Assembly: GCA_950097015.1 (NCBI GenBank)
Contig: CATNEN010000001.1
Span: forward strand, 279,501-343,500
Length of the DNA: 64,000 nt
DNA from: Macrostomum hystrix
Lineage: Eukaryota > Platyhelminthes > Macrostomidae
Direction of reading: 5' to 3'
The position numbers and the translations under genes are program-made. The notes under the pieces were generated by a model. The model saw nothing but the letters and a program-made list of their open reading frames with translations. It had not been told where the DNA came from and ran no database searches. Each line of letters begins with the position of its first letter. Position 1 is the stretch's first letter. Of the stretch, positions 35,028 to 47,500 are shown piece by piece.

Positions 35028-37468
35028 GGTCGGCAAAAGCCGACCCGCGGGATACGGCCCCCCAATGCTCCTGAATCCTGTCCCTTGGCACATTACAATC
35101 GCTCTTCCCAAGTATCGTCATCTCCCCGTGTCTCATCTCTCCCCTTTTTGTTTCTTCCGTGTCTCATCTCTCCCGTGTCTCTCATATCTCCCGTGTCTCA
35201 TCTCTCCCGTGTCTCTCATCTCTCCCTTGTCTCATCTCTCCCCTTTTTGTTTCTCCCGTGTCTCATCTCTCCCCTTTTTGTTTCTTCCGTGTCTCATCTC
35301 TCCCGTGTCTCTCATATCTCCCGTGTCTCATCTCTCCCGTGTCTCTCATATCTCCCGTGTCTCATCTCTCCCGTGTCTCTCATCTCTCCCGTGTCTCATC
35401 TCTCCCGTGTCTCATCTCTCCCGTGTCTCATCTCTCCCGTGTCTCATCTCTCCATTGTCTCATCTCTCCCATGTCTCTCATCTCTTCCGTGTCTCTCATC
35501 TCTCCCGTGTCTCATCTCTCCCGTGTCTCATCTCTCCATTGTCTCATCTCTCCATTGTCTCATCTCTCCCGTGTCTCATCTCTCCATTGTCTCATCTCTC
35601 CCATGTCTCTCATCTCTTCCGTGTCTCTCATCTCTCCCGTGTCTCATCTCTCCCGTGTCTCATCTCTCCATTGTCTCATCTCTCCATTGTCTCATCTCTC
35701 CCGTGTCTCATCTCTACCGTGTCTCATCTCTCCAGTGTCTCATCTCTCCCGTGTCTCATCTCTCCCGTGTCTCATCTCTCCCGTGTCTCATCTCTCCCGT
35801 GTCTCATCTCTCCCGTGTCTCATCTCTCCATTGTCTCATCTCTCCATTGTCTCATCTCTCCCGTGTCTCATCTCTACCGTGTCTCATCTCTCCAGTGTCT
35901 CATCTCTCCCGTGTCTCATCTCTCCCGTGTCTCATCTCTCCCGTGTCTCATCTCTCCCGTGTCTCATCTCTCCCGTGTCTCATCTCTCCCGTGTCTCATC
36001 TCTCCCGTGTCTCATCTCTCCCGTGTCTCATCTCTCCCGTGTCTCATCTCTCCCGTGTCTCATCTCTCCCGTGTCTCATCTCTCCCGTGTCTCATCTCTC
36101 CCGTGTCTCATCTCTCCCCTTTTTGTTTCTTCCGTGTCTCATCTCTCCCGTGTCTCTCATATCTCCCGTGTCTCATCTCTCCCGTGTCTCTCATCTCTCC
36201 CTTGTCTCATCTCTCCCCTTTTTGTTTCTCCCGTGTCTCATCTCTCCCCTTTTTGTTTCTTCCGTGTCTCATCTCTCCCGTGTCTCTCATCTCTCCCGTG
36301 TCTCATCTCTCCCGTGTCTCATCTCTCCCGTGTCTCTCATCTCTCCCGTGTCTCATCTCTCCCGTGTCTCATCTCTCCCGTGTCTCATCTCTCCCGTGTC
36401 TCATCTCTCCCGTGTCTCATCTCTCCCGTGTCCCATCTCTCCCGTGTCTCATCTCTCCCGTGTCTCATCTCTCCCGTGTCTCATCTCTCCCGTGTCTCAT
36501 CTCTCCCGTGTCTCATCTCTCCCGTGTCTCTCATCTCTCCCGTGTCTCATCTCTCCCGTGTCTCATCTCTCCCGTGTCTCATCTCTCCCGTGTCTCATCT
36601 CTCCCGTGTCTCATCTCTCCCGTGTCTCATCTCTACCGTGTCTCATCTCTCCCGTGTCTCATCTCTACCGTGTCTCATCTCTCCAGTGTCTCATCTCTCC
36701 CGTGTCTCATCTCTCCCGTGTCTCATCTCTCCCGTGTCTCATCTCTCCCGTGTCTCATCTCTCCCATGTCTCATCTCTCCCGTGTCTCATCTCTCCCGTG
36801 TCTCATCTCTCCCTTGTCTCATCTCTCCCGTGTCTCATCTCTCCCGTGTCTCATCTCTCCCGTGTCTCATCTCTCCCGTGTCTCATCTCTCCCGTGTCTC
36901 ATCTCTCCCGTGTCTCATCTCTCCCGTGTCTCATCTCTCCCGTGTCTCATCTCTCCCGTGTCTCATCTCTCCCGTGTCTCATCTCTCCCGTGTCTCATCT
37001 CTCCCGTGTCTCATCTCTCCCGTGTCCCATCTCTCCCGTGTCTCATCTCTCCCGTGTCTCATCTCTCCCGTGTCTCATCTCTCCCGTGTCTCATCTCTCC
37101 CGTGTCTCATCTCTCCCGTGTCTCATCTCTCCCGTGTCTCATCTCTCCCGTGTCTCAGCTCTCCCGTGTCTCATCTCTCCCGTGTCTCATCTCTCCCGTG
37201 TCTCTCATCTCTCCCGTGTCTCATCTCTCCCGTGTCTCATCTCTCCCGTGTCTCATCTCTCCCGTGTCTCATCTCTCCCGTGTCTCATCTCTCCCGTGTC
37301 TCATCTCTCCCGTGTCTCATCTCTCCCGTGTCTCATCTCTCCCGTGTCCCATCTCTCCCGTGTCTCATCTCTCCCGTGTCTCATCTCTCCCGTGTCTCAT
37401 CTCTCCCGTGTCTCATCTCTCCCGTGTCTCATCTCTCCCGTGTCTCATCTCTCCCGTGTCCCGTGTCT
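35028..37468 (+). repeat. 16-bp satellite with a MITE-like head
   Basis: 35028-35125 is a degraded match to the first 100 bp of the hAT MITE at 8803 (GGTCGGCAAA, CCGCGGGA, ACGGCCC, CATTACAAT in the same order). It leads directly into about 145 copies of TCTCATCTCTCCCGTG, the same monomer found inside that MITE. A block with CCCCTTTTTGTTTCTTCCGT at 35140 recurs at 36113, showing segmental duplication of about 1 kb. Three overlapping frames of about 800 codons are by-products. Confidence 0.93.
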
Positions 37469-38000
37469 CTCAAAAACGGACTCTTTGTCAAACCCAACTA
37501 TACAAGATAAGGATGACCAAACGATGCTTGCCTGCGTGTTGCATTGTAAAATAAAAATAAATAGACCAGTATTGCTTTTCTATCAATTTTTCTTCAACTA
37601 TTTTGTAGTCATTTCTCTCTAGTTAAGCAGGGTCCCCATATATGATGCGGGCAAAGTGTGTGTAAGCATCCCACTCGGCACTGAACAATGCATTAAACTC
37701 ATGCCAGCATGTTTCGCCTGCTGCTGAATGTCAAGTCAATTCAGAATTCACTACACGTGAGCTTTGTCAATGTAAAACATTGCTACACTAAGCCAACCAA
37801 GCTGCGGGTCATTGGCTATGCGTTTAGGTTTCACTTCAATAATTATTTTATTTCCGAATGAACAGGTGTGGCTGATGTTTAAGAGTTGAAAAAAAATGGG
37901 AGAATAGTTGAGTCACCCAAAATGAGTCAATGTGGGCAGCTACGGATAACCCCATTTTGAGATTCAACATTGCCACTCCCACCTTCACTCTCAAATAGCT
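37469..38000. other. Spacer
   Basis: Unique sequence between two arrays. It contains AATAAA at about 37553 and a candidate acceptor ACAAGATAAG followed by a short open frame (GMTKRCLPACCIVK), but no supported gene. Confidence 0.3.
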
Positions 38001-38004
38001 TTGT

Positions 38005-38440
38005 GTCACCCTGATTGTCACTCCGATAGTCACTCTGAGCTACTCTTATCTGATTGGTCACTCCGACTGTCACTCTCACCCACTCTTATCGGATTTGTCA
38101 CTCCAACTGTCACTCTCAGCAACTCTTATCTGATTGGTCACTCCGACTGTCACTCTCAGCAACTCTTATCTGATTGGTCACTTCGATAGTCACTCTCAGC
38201 AACTCTTATCTGATTGGTCACTTCGATAGTCACTCTCAGCAACTCTTATCTGATTGGTCACTCCGACTGTCACTCTCAGCAACTCTTATCTGATTTGTCA
38301 CTCCGATAGTCACTCTCAGCAACTCTTATCTGATTGGTCACTTCGATAGTCACTCTCAGCAACTCTTATCTGATTGGTCACTCCGACTGTCACTCTCAGC
38401 AACTCTTATCTGATTTGTCACTCCGACTGTCACTCTGAAA
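38005..38440 (+). promoter_or_regulatory. 40-bp array of CCAAT-box-bearing units upstream of protocadherin
   Basis: About ten copies of a 40-bp unit contain CTTATCTGATTGGTCACT and GTCACTCTCAGCAACT. ATTGG in the context CTGATTGGTCA (reverse TGACCAATCAG) fits the NF-Y consensus closely. It is intact in seven units (near 38050, 38130, 38170, 38210, 38250, 38330 and 38370) and mutated to GATTTG in three (38090, 38290, 38410). The last unit ends about 75 bp before the protocadherin ATG. Regulatory function is inferred. Confidence 0.5.
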
Positions 38441-38515
38441 AATCTGTAGTGTTTTTACACTCGATTTTCACTCGATTTTCACTCCATTCACTCCAGCCAA
38501 ACGCCAATCGCCAGA

Positions 38516-41500
38516 ATGTGGTCAAGCATACTCAGCGCATTGATGGCAGCCATGTTGCCGAATCTATTTAGTGTGGCATCTGCCGCTGTGGTCTCAGCAA
38601 TCGACAGCGTCATCGAGTTGGACGACAACACGCCGTCTGGCGCGGTCCTAGACAATCTGGCGCGTCGCCTGCATCTTATCTCCGTCAACCGGGCCGCGTG
38701 GTCCAGCCTGAAGATCATGAACCCGCCCAACGGTCCGGAATCTCCCATTGTTGACGGCCTGGCAATCAATTCCAGCAGCGGGGAACTGTACGCCATTCGA
38801 AATCTGGACCGTGACGACCTCTGCCGGCTAGCCGACTCTCCTAGCTACGGCCAGAGACGTCAAAGACGTCAGCGACATCTTTGCTGTGATTCAGAAGAGC
38901 CGTGCGAGCTCAACTTGGCCATCTCTCGACCGGACGCAGAAAATTTGGCTTCAAAATCGATCGTCAATCTTCACCTAAGACTGCGAGATGTCAACGACAA
39001 CGCGCCATCGTTCCAGACACAATCGGCGACTTTGCACGTCGCCGAAGGTGAACCATCGGGTACCAGACTGTCTCTGACTGGCGTCGGTTCGACTCTAACC
39101 GCGTCGGACCCGGATCAGGGATTGAATCGACGAATCGACTATCGATTAGTGCCAGCCGTGACGGGATCTGATCTACCGTTCCGATTGGAGAGAGACAGCG
39201 ACGGCGGCTTCAAGAGAATGTCGCTGCTGACGACTAGGGCATTGGACCGGGAGGACAAGGACAGGTGAGGGAGGAGGACTGATGCTTTTGTTCAGGGGCG
39301 GATTTTAAATAGATAGGGGCGGATTTCTAAAATATAGGGGTGTATGTCTATGCCTAAAAGATAGGGGCGGATTTCTAAAAGATATGGGCGGATTTCTAAA
39401 AGATAGGGGTGAATTTTTCAAAGATAGGGGCGGATTTCTTAAAGATAGGGGCGGATTTCTAAAAGAAAGGGGCGGATTTCTAAAAGATAGGGGCGGATTT
39501 CTAAAAGATAGGGGCGGATTTCATAAAGATAGGGGCAGATTTCTAAAAGATAGGGGCGGATTTCTAGAAGATAGGGGCGGATTTCTAGAAGATAGGGGCG
39601 GATTTCTAGAAGATAGGGGCGGATTTCTAAAAGAAAGGGGCGGATTTTAAATAGATAGGGGCGGATTTCTAAAAGATAGGGGCGGATTTCTAAAAGATAG
39701 GGGCGGATTTCTAAAAGAATGGGGCGGATTTCATAAAGATAGGGGCGGATTTCTAAAAGATAGCGGCGGATTTCTAAAAGATAGGGGTGAATTTCTCAAA
39801 GATAGGGGCGGATTTCTAAAAGAATGGGGCGGATTTCATAAAGATAGGGGCGGATTTCTAAAATATAGGGGTGTATGTCTATGCCTAAAAGATAGGGGCG
39901 GATTTCTAAAAGATAGGGGCGGATTTCTAAAAAAATGGGGCGGATTTCATAAAGATAGGGGCGGATTTCTAAAATATAGGGGTGTATGTCTATGCCTAAA
40001 AGATAGGGGCGGATTTCTAAAAGATAGGGGCGGATTTCTAAAAGATAGGGGTGAATTTTTCAAAGATAGGGGCGGATTTCTAAAAGATAGGGGCGGATTT
40101 CTAAAAAAATGGGGCGGATTTCATAAAGATAGGGGCGGATTTCTAAAATATAGGGGCGGATTTCTAAAAGATAGGGGTGAATTTTTCAAAGATAGGGGCG
40201 GATTTCTAAAAGATAGGGGCGGATTTCTAAAAGAATGGGGCGGATTTCATAAAGATAGGGGCGGATTTCTAAAAGATAGCGGCGGATTTCTAAAAGATAG
40301 GGGTGAATTTCTCAAAGATAGGGGCGGATTTCTAAAAGAATGGGGCGGATTTCATAAAGATAGGGGCGGATTTCTAAAATATAGGGGTGTATGTCTATGC
40401 CTAAAAGATAGGGGCGGATTTCTAAAAGATAGGGGCGGATTTCTAAAAGATAGGGGTGAATTTTTCAAAGATAGGGGCGGATTTCTAAAAGATAGGGGCG
40501 GATTTCTAAAAAAATGGGGCGGATTTCATAAAGATAGGGGCGGATTTCTAAAATATAGGGGCGGATTTCTAAAAGATAGGGGTGAATTTTTCAAAGATAG
40601 GGGCGGATTTCTAAAAGATAGGGGCGGATTTCTAAAAGAATGGGGCGGATTTCATAAAGATAGGGGCGGATTTCTAAAAGATAGCGGCGGATTTCTAAAA
40701 GATAGGGGTGAATTTCTCAAAGATAGGGGCGGATTTCTAAAAGAATGGGGCGGATTTCATAAAGATAGGGGCGGATTTCTAAAAGATAGGGGCGGATTTC
40801 TAAAAGATAGCGGCGGATTTCTAAAAGATAGGGGCGGATTTCTAAAAGAAAGGGGCGGATTTCATAAAGATAGGAGCGGATTTCTAAAAGAAAGGGGCGG
40901 ATTTCTAGAAGATAGGGGCGGATTTAAAAAATAAGGTTAGATTTAAAAAAATAGGGGCAGGTTTCGAAGCCAATAGTGCTAGGGATTATTGAAGAATTTT
41001 TTGACATGATTTTTAAAACTAAATGACAGCGGATTTTAAGATTTATAAGGCATCAAGACCGCTGTTAAAAATCAGGTACACAATGCACCTGCTGGCAATG
41101 GACTCTGGACAGCCACAGCTGACTGGCACTCTCTCTCTGACTGTCCTCATCAACGATGTCAATGACGAGAGACCAGAATTCGATCAGAGGACCTACCGAG
41201 CCAAACTTGCCGAGGACGCGCCCATCGGCAGCGAGGTTGTGTCGGTTCTGGCCATAGACAGGGACGCGGGGCAGAACGGAGCGGTGGATTACACTCTAGC
41301 CGGTGGTTCCCACTCCGCCCTGTTTCATGTCACCCGCAATGCGGAAGGTCGAGGAGTTGTCTCGCTACTGAGGCACCTTGATGCGGAGTCGGTGAAACTG
41401 GACTCGGTCACTGGCGAAGCTATCATGGAGCTCATTCTAGTAGCCAGGGACAGGGGCAGTCCGTCGAAGAGCTCGGAGGCTCAACTATTTGTCACCGTTA

Positions 41501-44500
41501 TTGACGTCAATGATGAAAAGCCTGAGGTTTGTAGTTCAACGATTGCTAATAATTGGTCTGCTCTGTCCATGGACTGGGGGGCACCACGCCCACCCTCAAT
41601 CAACTGAAGCAATGCAGAGTTAAGTGCCTTGCTGAAGGACACAAATTATTTGAGTGTAGTTGGGAATCGAACCCCTGACCTTAAAGTCGTGAGTTCACTA
41701 TATGTTCCGGTGAAGTCGGGAATTGAACCTCGGATCTTCAATTCTTGAGCTTACAAATGTTTCCTGTGAAGTCGGTGAGTTCAGAAATTACACCGGTGTA
41801 GTCGGGAATCGAACCCCCAACCTTCAAGTCGCGAGTCCGACGCTCTAACCACTAGTCTAGAACCCATGTAGCCTATATATACTTGTTTTCTAATAAATAT
41901 TTATAACTAAAAGAAGCCTGTAGACTTCTAGACTTCGAAGTTTGGACTTCAGTCCACGGACTTTACAACTGTACATAGCCTTTATCAGTTAATCTGGCCA
42001 AAATAGTCTTTGTGTTTTCCTAAATCTCTAAATATGAGTAATAAAAATAATTGCAGGAGGGATGCGGGCAATGGCACATCATTTGGTGACACTAGACCCG
42101 CAGCCAGCTGGGAGGCAATTCTGCCCCATTTCGCTGACTCCTGAGCACACACGCACACAGATACTGTACACAGACCCACGCTCACACAGGTGTGTACATC
42201 TGCCCTGACTTTCTCATCGTCAGGCAGTGTACACTCTAACTGTGCCTTGGAGGTTGGCCCTCAAGGACGTAAATTTCACGACAAGTCCCCAAGCCTTCTC
42301 TCCGTGGCTGCGCCCCAATTTAATGCGGCCTCGCCGCGCAATCGAGCTCAGGGACCCCCTCCCGTTTCTCTTACTCAAACAGAAAATTCACTATCCATAA
42401 CATGTTCCCGTATCCGCAGGTAACAGTCGTGTACATGAGCAGTGACCCTCAGCGTCAAGGTCGCGGCCTCATCTTGGAGAACTCGCCGCCAGTTGACGTC
42501 GCCCGGGTTCATTGTCGCGACGGCGATTCCGGAGCTGGCGGCGAAGTCGACTGTCAGCTGCGCGAGATCGCCGGCAGCTCGGAGGATTCCATATCAGCTG
42601 GAGGTTTCATCCTGCAGTCCAGTTTATCGGCCAATAATCGGGAACGCGTCTTCAATCTGCGATCGACGCGGCCTCTCGATCGCGAGCAACGCTCCGTCGT
42701 CGAGCTAGCCGTGGTCTGCGCCGACCGAGGCCGCCCGACCTCTCTAACTGGCAGCGCCGCTATTCGCCTTCGAGTCATCGATCAGAACGACAATGCTCCG
42801 AGATTTCTGGTGCCATCTGGCGGCGCTTTTCGATTTCGTCTGCCTGAGAATGAGCCGCAGCCGACGGACAACGGTCAACAACACCGGCGCTCTCTGGGAC
42901 ATGTCAGGGCCAAGGACGCCGATTCGGAGTCCGCAGACAAGCTGGTCTACTCTCTGGTGCCGGGAGCTCCGACATCAGTGGGCGAAGGGGCCTTCCAGAT
43001 CGACTCCAGCACGGGAGAGTTGTTCGCCGTGAGACCGTTCGATCGAGAGGATTCGAGACTGCTGCTGACCTCGCAAATTGGGCGCGTGGAAGCCCAGGTC
43101 TGTGTGGGATAGACGGATGGGCGTGTGGGGATAGACAGATGGGAGTGTGGGATAGAGAAAGTAGTACGGTAAATTACCGTGGCAACAAAACAATCATATC
43201 AAACAACTCCCCAACTATCAGGTGACTCTACAGGTGTTTGTTCGCGACTCGAATCCGGCCCACAATGACACAGCCAATGTGGTTGTGACCATAGAAGACA
43301 GGAATGACAATGCTCCGCGATTCGACCGATCTGAGTACACATTTCGCGTGGCGGAAAATGCCAAAGATTATCGACAGGTTGGCACCGTGACGGCCACTGA
43401 CGCTGACGAATCAGATGCCGGACAAATCGAGTATCGCATCGATAAGGAGGCCGAACACGAGGTGCGAAGACATTTCGGATTGGACCAGAACACCGGGATC
43501 CTGAGCCTGCGCGACAGTCTGGACAGGGAGGCCAGGGGATCCTACGTGTTCCGGGTCCTGGCTATTGACGGAAAGAATTCTGTTGGACAATTGTCTGGTA
43601 ACCGCGGCGCCGCTTTGCCTAGCAACAGTATCAGAAACACCGGCACGGCGACTGTAACAGTGGAGGTCACGGATGTCAACGACTGCGAGCCGAGGATTCT
43701 GCAGGTGCGGCTTCTGGTTGGACAGAGACAGGAATGGGTTGTAGCATGTAGACTTGAAGGTCGGGGGTTCGATTCCGGTTTCGGTAAAATTAATTCGTGT
43801 CTTTCCAGAACTAGCCAAAACATTGAGCACGATATATTAAACCATACATTGACCCAGCGATTGAACCACCCATTGACCCAGACATTGTCCCATTAACATC
43901 GCCGCCTTTATCTCGCAGCCAACCGAAGGTCAGGTGCTGGAACTCGCTGTCGGCACGACCGCAGGACACCCGCTAATAGAAGCCAGAGCCATAGACAATG
44001 ATCTAAATGAGAATGGCACCATCTCCTATTCGCTAGTTGATTGCGCTGGTTGCGGCCTGGACATCGACAAGACCAGTGGCACCCTGTTCGCCACGAAGGC
44101 CGTTGCCAGGCGACCGCAGGGCCAATCGGAGCAGTTCTCGCTGACCATCGAGGCAAGCGACCTCGGCAGTCCCAAGCTCAGAGCCACAGTTCGGGTCTGG
44201 ATTCGCATTGTCGACTCGACTAACGTGGCCCTGCCTCAGGATATTAGCCGTGGCGACAGTGTCGAAGACGGGCACGGCGGCAACGGCGGCATGTCGGCCA
44301 GTCAGCGAATGCGGGCAGTCATTGTCATTGGCCTCATCGCCTTCTTCTTTCTGCTACTCGTCCTGGCAGCCGCGGCCGCACTAGTCCTGCTACGACCGTG
44401 TCGACAGCGTCAAAGTCGACGACAAACAGCTCTACCGGCGTCGAATCGCCAGGTTGACAAAATTGGCGACCTGCCAGACGACGAGAACGACGAGGAGGCT

Positions 44501-47500
44501 TTGAAAGAAGCCAGGCTGATGACAGCACACGGCGGAACTGCAGCCAGACAATTGGCAGGTTGGTTCTTTGACTTGAACTGCTCTCTCCCACTCGCATCCC
44601 ACTCGCTCCCACTCGCTCCCACTCGCTCCCACTCGCTCCCACTCGCTCCCACTCGCTCCCACTCGCATCCCACTCGCTCCCACTCGCTCCCACTCGCTCC
44701 CACTCGCTCCCACTCGCATCCCACTCGCTCCCACTCGCTCCCACTCTCTCCCACTCTCTCTCAGTCTCTCCCACTCTCTCCCACTCGCTCCCACTCTCTC
44801 CCAATCTCTCTCTCAGTCTCTCCCAGTCTCTCTTAGTCTCTCCCACTCTCTCCCACTCTCTCCCACTCTCTCCCACTCGTTCCCACTCTCTCCCACTCGT
44901 TCCCACTCTCTCCCACTTTCTCCCACTCTCTCCCACTCTCTCCCACTCGTTCCCACTCTCTCTCACTTTCTCCCACTCTCTCCCACTTTCTCCCACTCTC
45001 TTCCACTCTCTCCCACTCTCTCCCACTTTCTCCCACTCTCTCCCACTCGCTCCCACTCGCTCCCACTCTCTCCCACTTTCTCCCACTCTCTCCCACTCTC
45101 TCCCACTTTCTCCCACTCTCTCCCACTTTCTCCCACTCTCTTCCACTCTCTCCCACTCTCTCCCACTTTCTCCCACTCGCTCCCACTCTCTCCCACTCTC
45201 TCTCAGTCTCTCCCACTCTCTCCCACTCGCTCCCACTCTCTCCCAATCTCTCTCTCAGTCTCTCCCAGTCTCTCTTAGTCTCTCCCACTCTCTCCCACTC
45301 TCTCCCACTCGTTCCCACTCTCTCCCACTTTCTCCCACTCTCTTCCACTCTCTCCCACTTTCTCCCACTCTCTCCCACTTTCTCCCACTCTCTTCCACTC
45401 TCTCCCACTTTCTCCCACTCTCTCCCACTCTCTCCCACTCTCTCCCACTCACTCCCACTTTCTCCCACTCTCTCCCACTCGCTCCCACTCTCTCCCACTT
45501 TCTCCCACTCTCTCCCACTTTCTCCCACTCTCTCCCACTTTCTCCCACTCTCTCCCACTTTCTCCCACTCTCTCCCACTCTCTCCCACTCTCTCCACTCT
45601 CTTTAACTCTCTCCCACTCTCTCCCACTCTCTCCCACTCTCTCCCACTCGTTCCCACTCTCTCCCACTTTCTCCCACTCTCTCCCACTTTCTCCCACTCT
45701 CTCCCACTTTCTCCCACTCTCTCCCACTTTCTCCCACTCTCTCCCACTCTCTCCCACTCTCTCCCACTCTCTTTAACTCTCTCCCACTCGCTCCCACTCT
45801 CTCCCACTCGCTCCCACTCTCTCCCACTCTCTCCCACTTTCTCCCACTCTCTCCCACTCTCTCCCACTCTCTCCCACTCTCTCCCACTCTCTCCCACTTT
45901 CTCCCACTCGCTCCCACTCTCTCCCACTCTCTCCCACTCGCTCCCACTCTCTCCCACTCGCTCCCACTCTCTCCCACTCGCTCCCACTCTCTCCCACTCG
46001 CTCCCACTCTCTCCCACTCTCTCCCACTTTCTCCCACTCTCTCCCACTCTCTCCCACTTTCTCCCACTCGCTCCCACTCTCTCCCACTCTCTCCCACTCG
46101 CTCCCACTCTCTCCCACTCGCTCCCACTCTCTCCCACTCGCTCCCACTCTCTCCCACTCGCTCCAAGTCTCTCCCTCTATCTATCACTGTTTGTCGACCA
46201 TGCATCTTAACTCATTAGGCTTAGCACGTTTATTTTTTAAATATAGTACTTTACGCAAACCCAAACTTAATAATCCACCAACATAAAAATCACCTCACGC
46301 AAACAGTCCCGCTGGCGCGATTAAGAAAAAAGACTGTGGCAATAAAAATAAACAGGTTGGGATCATTGCCCGTAAATTAATCGTACCGTCAGCAAATGGC
46401 CAGCAGGCCTACTATCTTAAACTTTTTATATGGCGATTTCGCGTCTAAAGTTCAAACCGTCTTAATCCTCCTGGTCCCAATATTACTCTTTCTCGTATTT
46501 TTTCGACATCTTTCGACCCTAATGATCAATGATCTTTTTTATTTTTGTCATGCGAAAGGCAAAATTTTTAGTCAAAACTGGTTTTTTAAGTATAAGCTAA
46601 ATGGACGTTGTGTAAAAGGTAAGGAGTAGGGTAGATAGGCTGGCAGAGGCAGAGAGTAGGGTAGATAGGCTGGCAGAGGCAGAGAGTAGGGTAGATAGGC
46701 TGGCAGAGGCAGAGAGTAGGGTAGAGACTGGCAGAGGCAGAGAGTAGGGTAGATAGGCTGGCAGAGGCAGAGAGTAGGGTAGATAGGCTGGCAGAGGCAG
46801 AGAGTAGGGTAGATAGGCTGGCAGAGGCAGAGAGTAGGGTAGATAGGCTGGCAGAGGCAGAGAGTAGGGTAGATAGGCTGGCAGAGGCAGAGAGTAGGGT
46901 AGATAGGCTGGCAGAGGCAGAGAGTAGGGTAGAGACTGGCAGAGGCAGAGAGTAGGGTAGATAGGCTGGCAGAGGCAGAGAGTAGGGTAGATAGGCTGGC
47001 AGAGGTAGAGAGTAGGGTAGATAGACTGGCAGAGGTAGAGAGTAGGGTAGATAGGCTGGCAGTGGCAGAAAGTAGGGTAGATAGGCTGGCAGAGGTAGAG
47101 AGTAGGGTAGCTAGACTGGCAGAGGTAGAGAGTAGGGTAGATAGGCTGGCAGAGGCAGAAAGTAGGGTAGATAGGCTGGCAGAGGCAGAGAGTAGGGTAG
47201 ATAGGCTGGCAGAGGCAGAGAGTAGGGTAGAGGCTGGCAGAGGCAGAGAGTAGGGTAGATAGGCTGGCAGAGGCAGAGAGTAGGGTAGATAGGCTGGTAG
47301 AGGCAGAGAGTAGGGTAGATAGGCTGGCAGAGGCAGAGAGTAGGGTAGATAGGCTGGCAGAGGCAGAGAGTAGGGTAGATAGACTGGCAGAGGCAGAGAG
47401 TAGGGTAGATAGACTGGCAGAGGCAGAAAGTAGGGTAGATAGGCTGGTAGAGGCAGAGAGTAGGGTAGATAGGCTGGTAGAGGCAGAGAGTAGGGTAGAT

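Noticed and set aside
35065-37622. Three overlapping open frames of about 780-845 codons
   Set aside because: They are translations of the 16-bp satellite in all three frames, with no non-repeat domain. The unit contains no stop codon.
41791-41868. Functional tRNA gene on the minus strand
   Set aside because: The A and B boxes are good, but the anticodon stem is poorly paired, no 7-bp acceptor stem is found, and a SINE body follows.
44334-46205. GESGREWERV-type repeat proteins antisense to the protocadherin
   Set aside because: Antisense reading of the 10-bp intronic array. The frame continues only by chance into antisense of exon 5.
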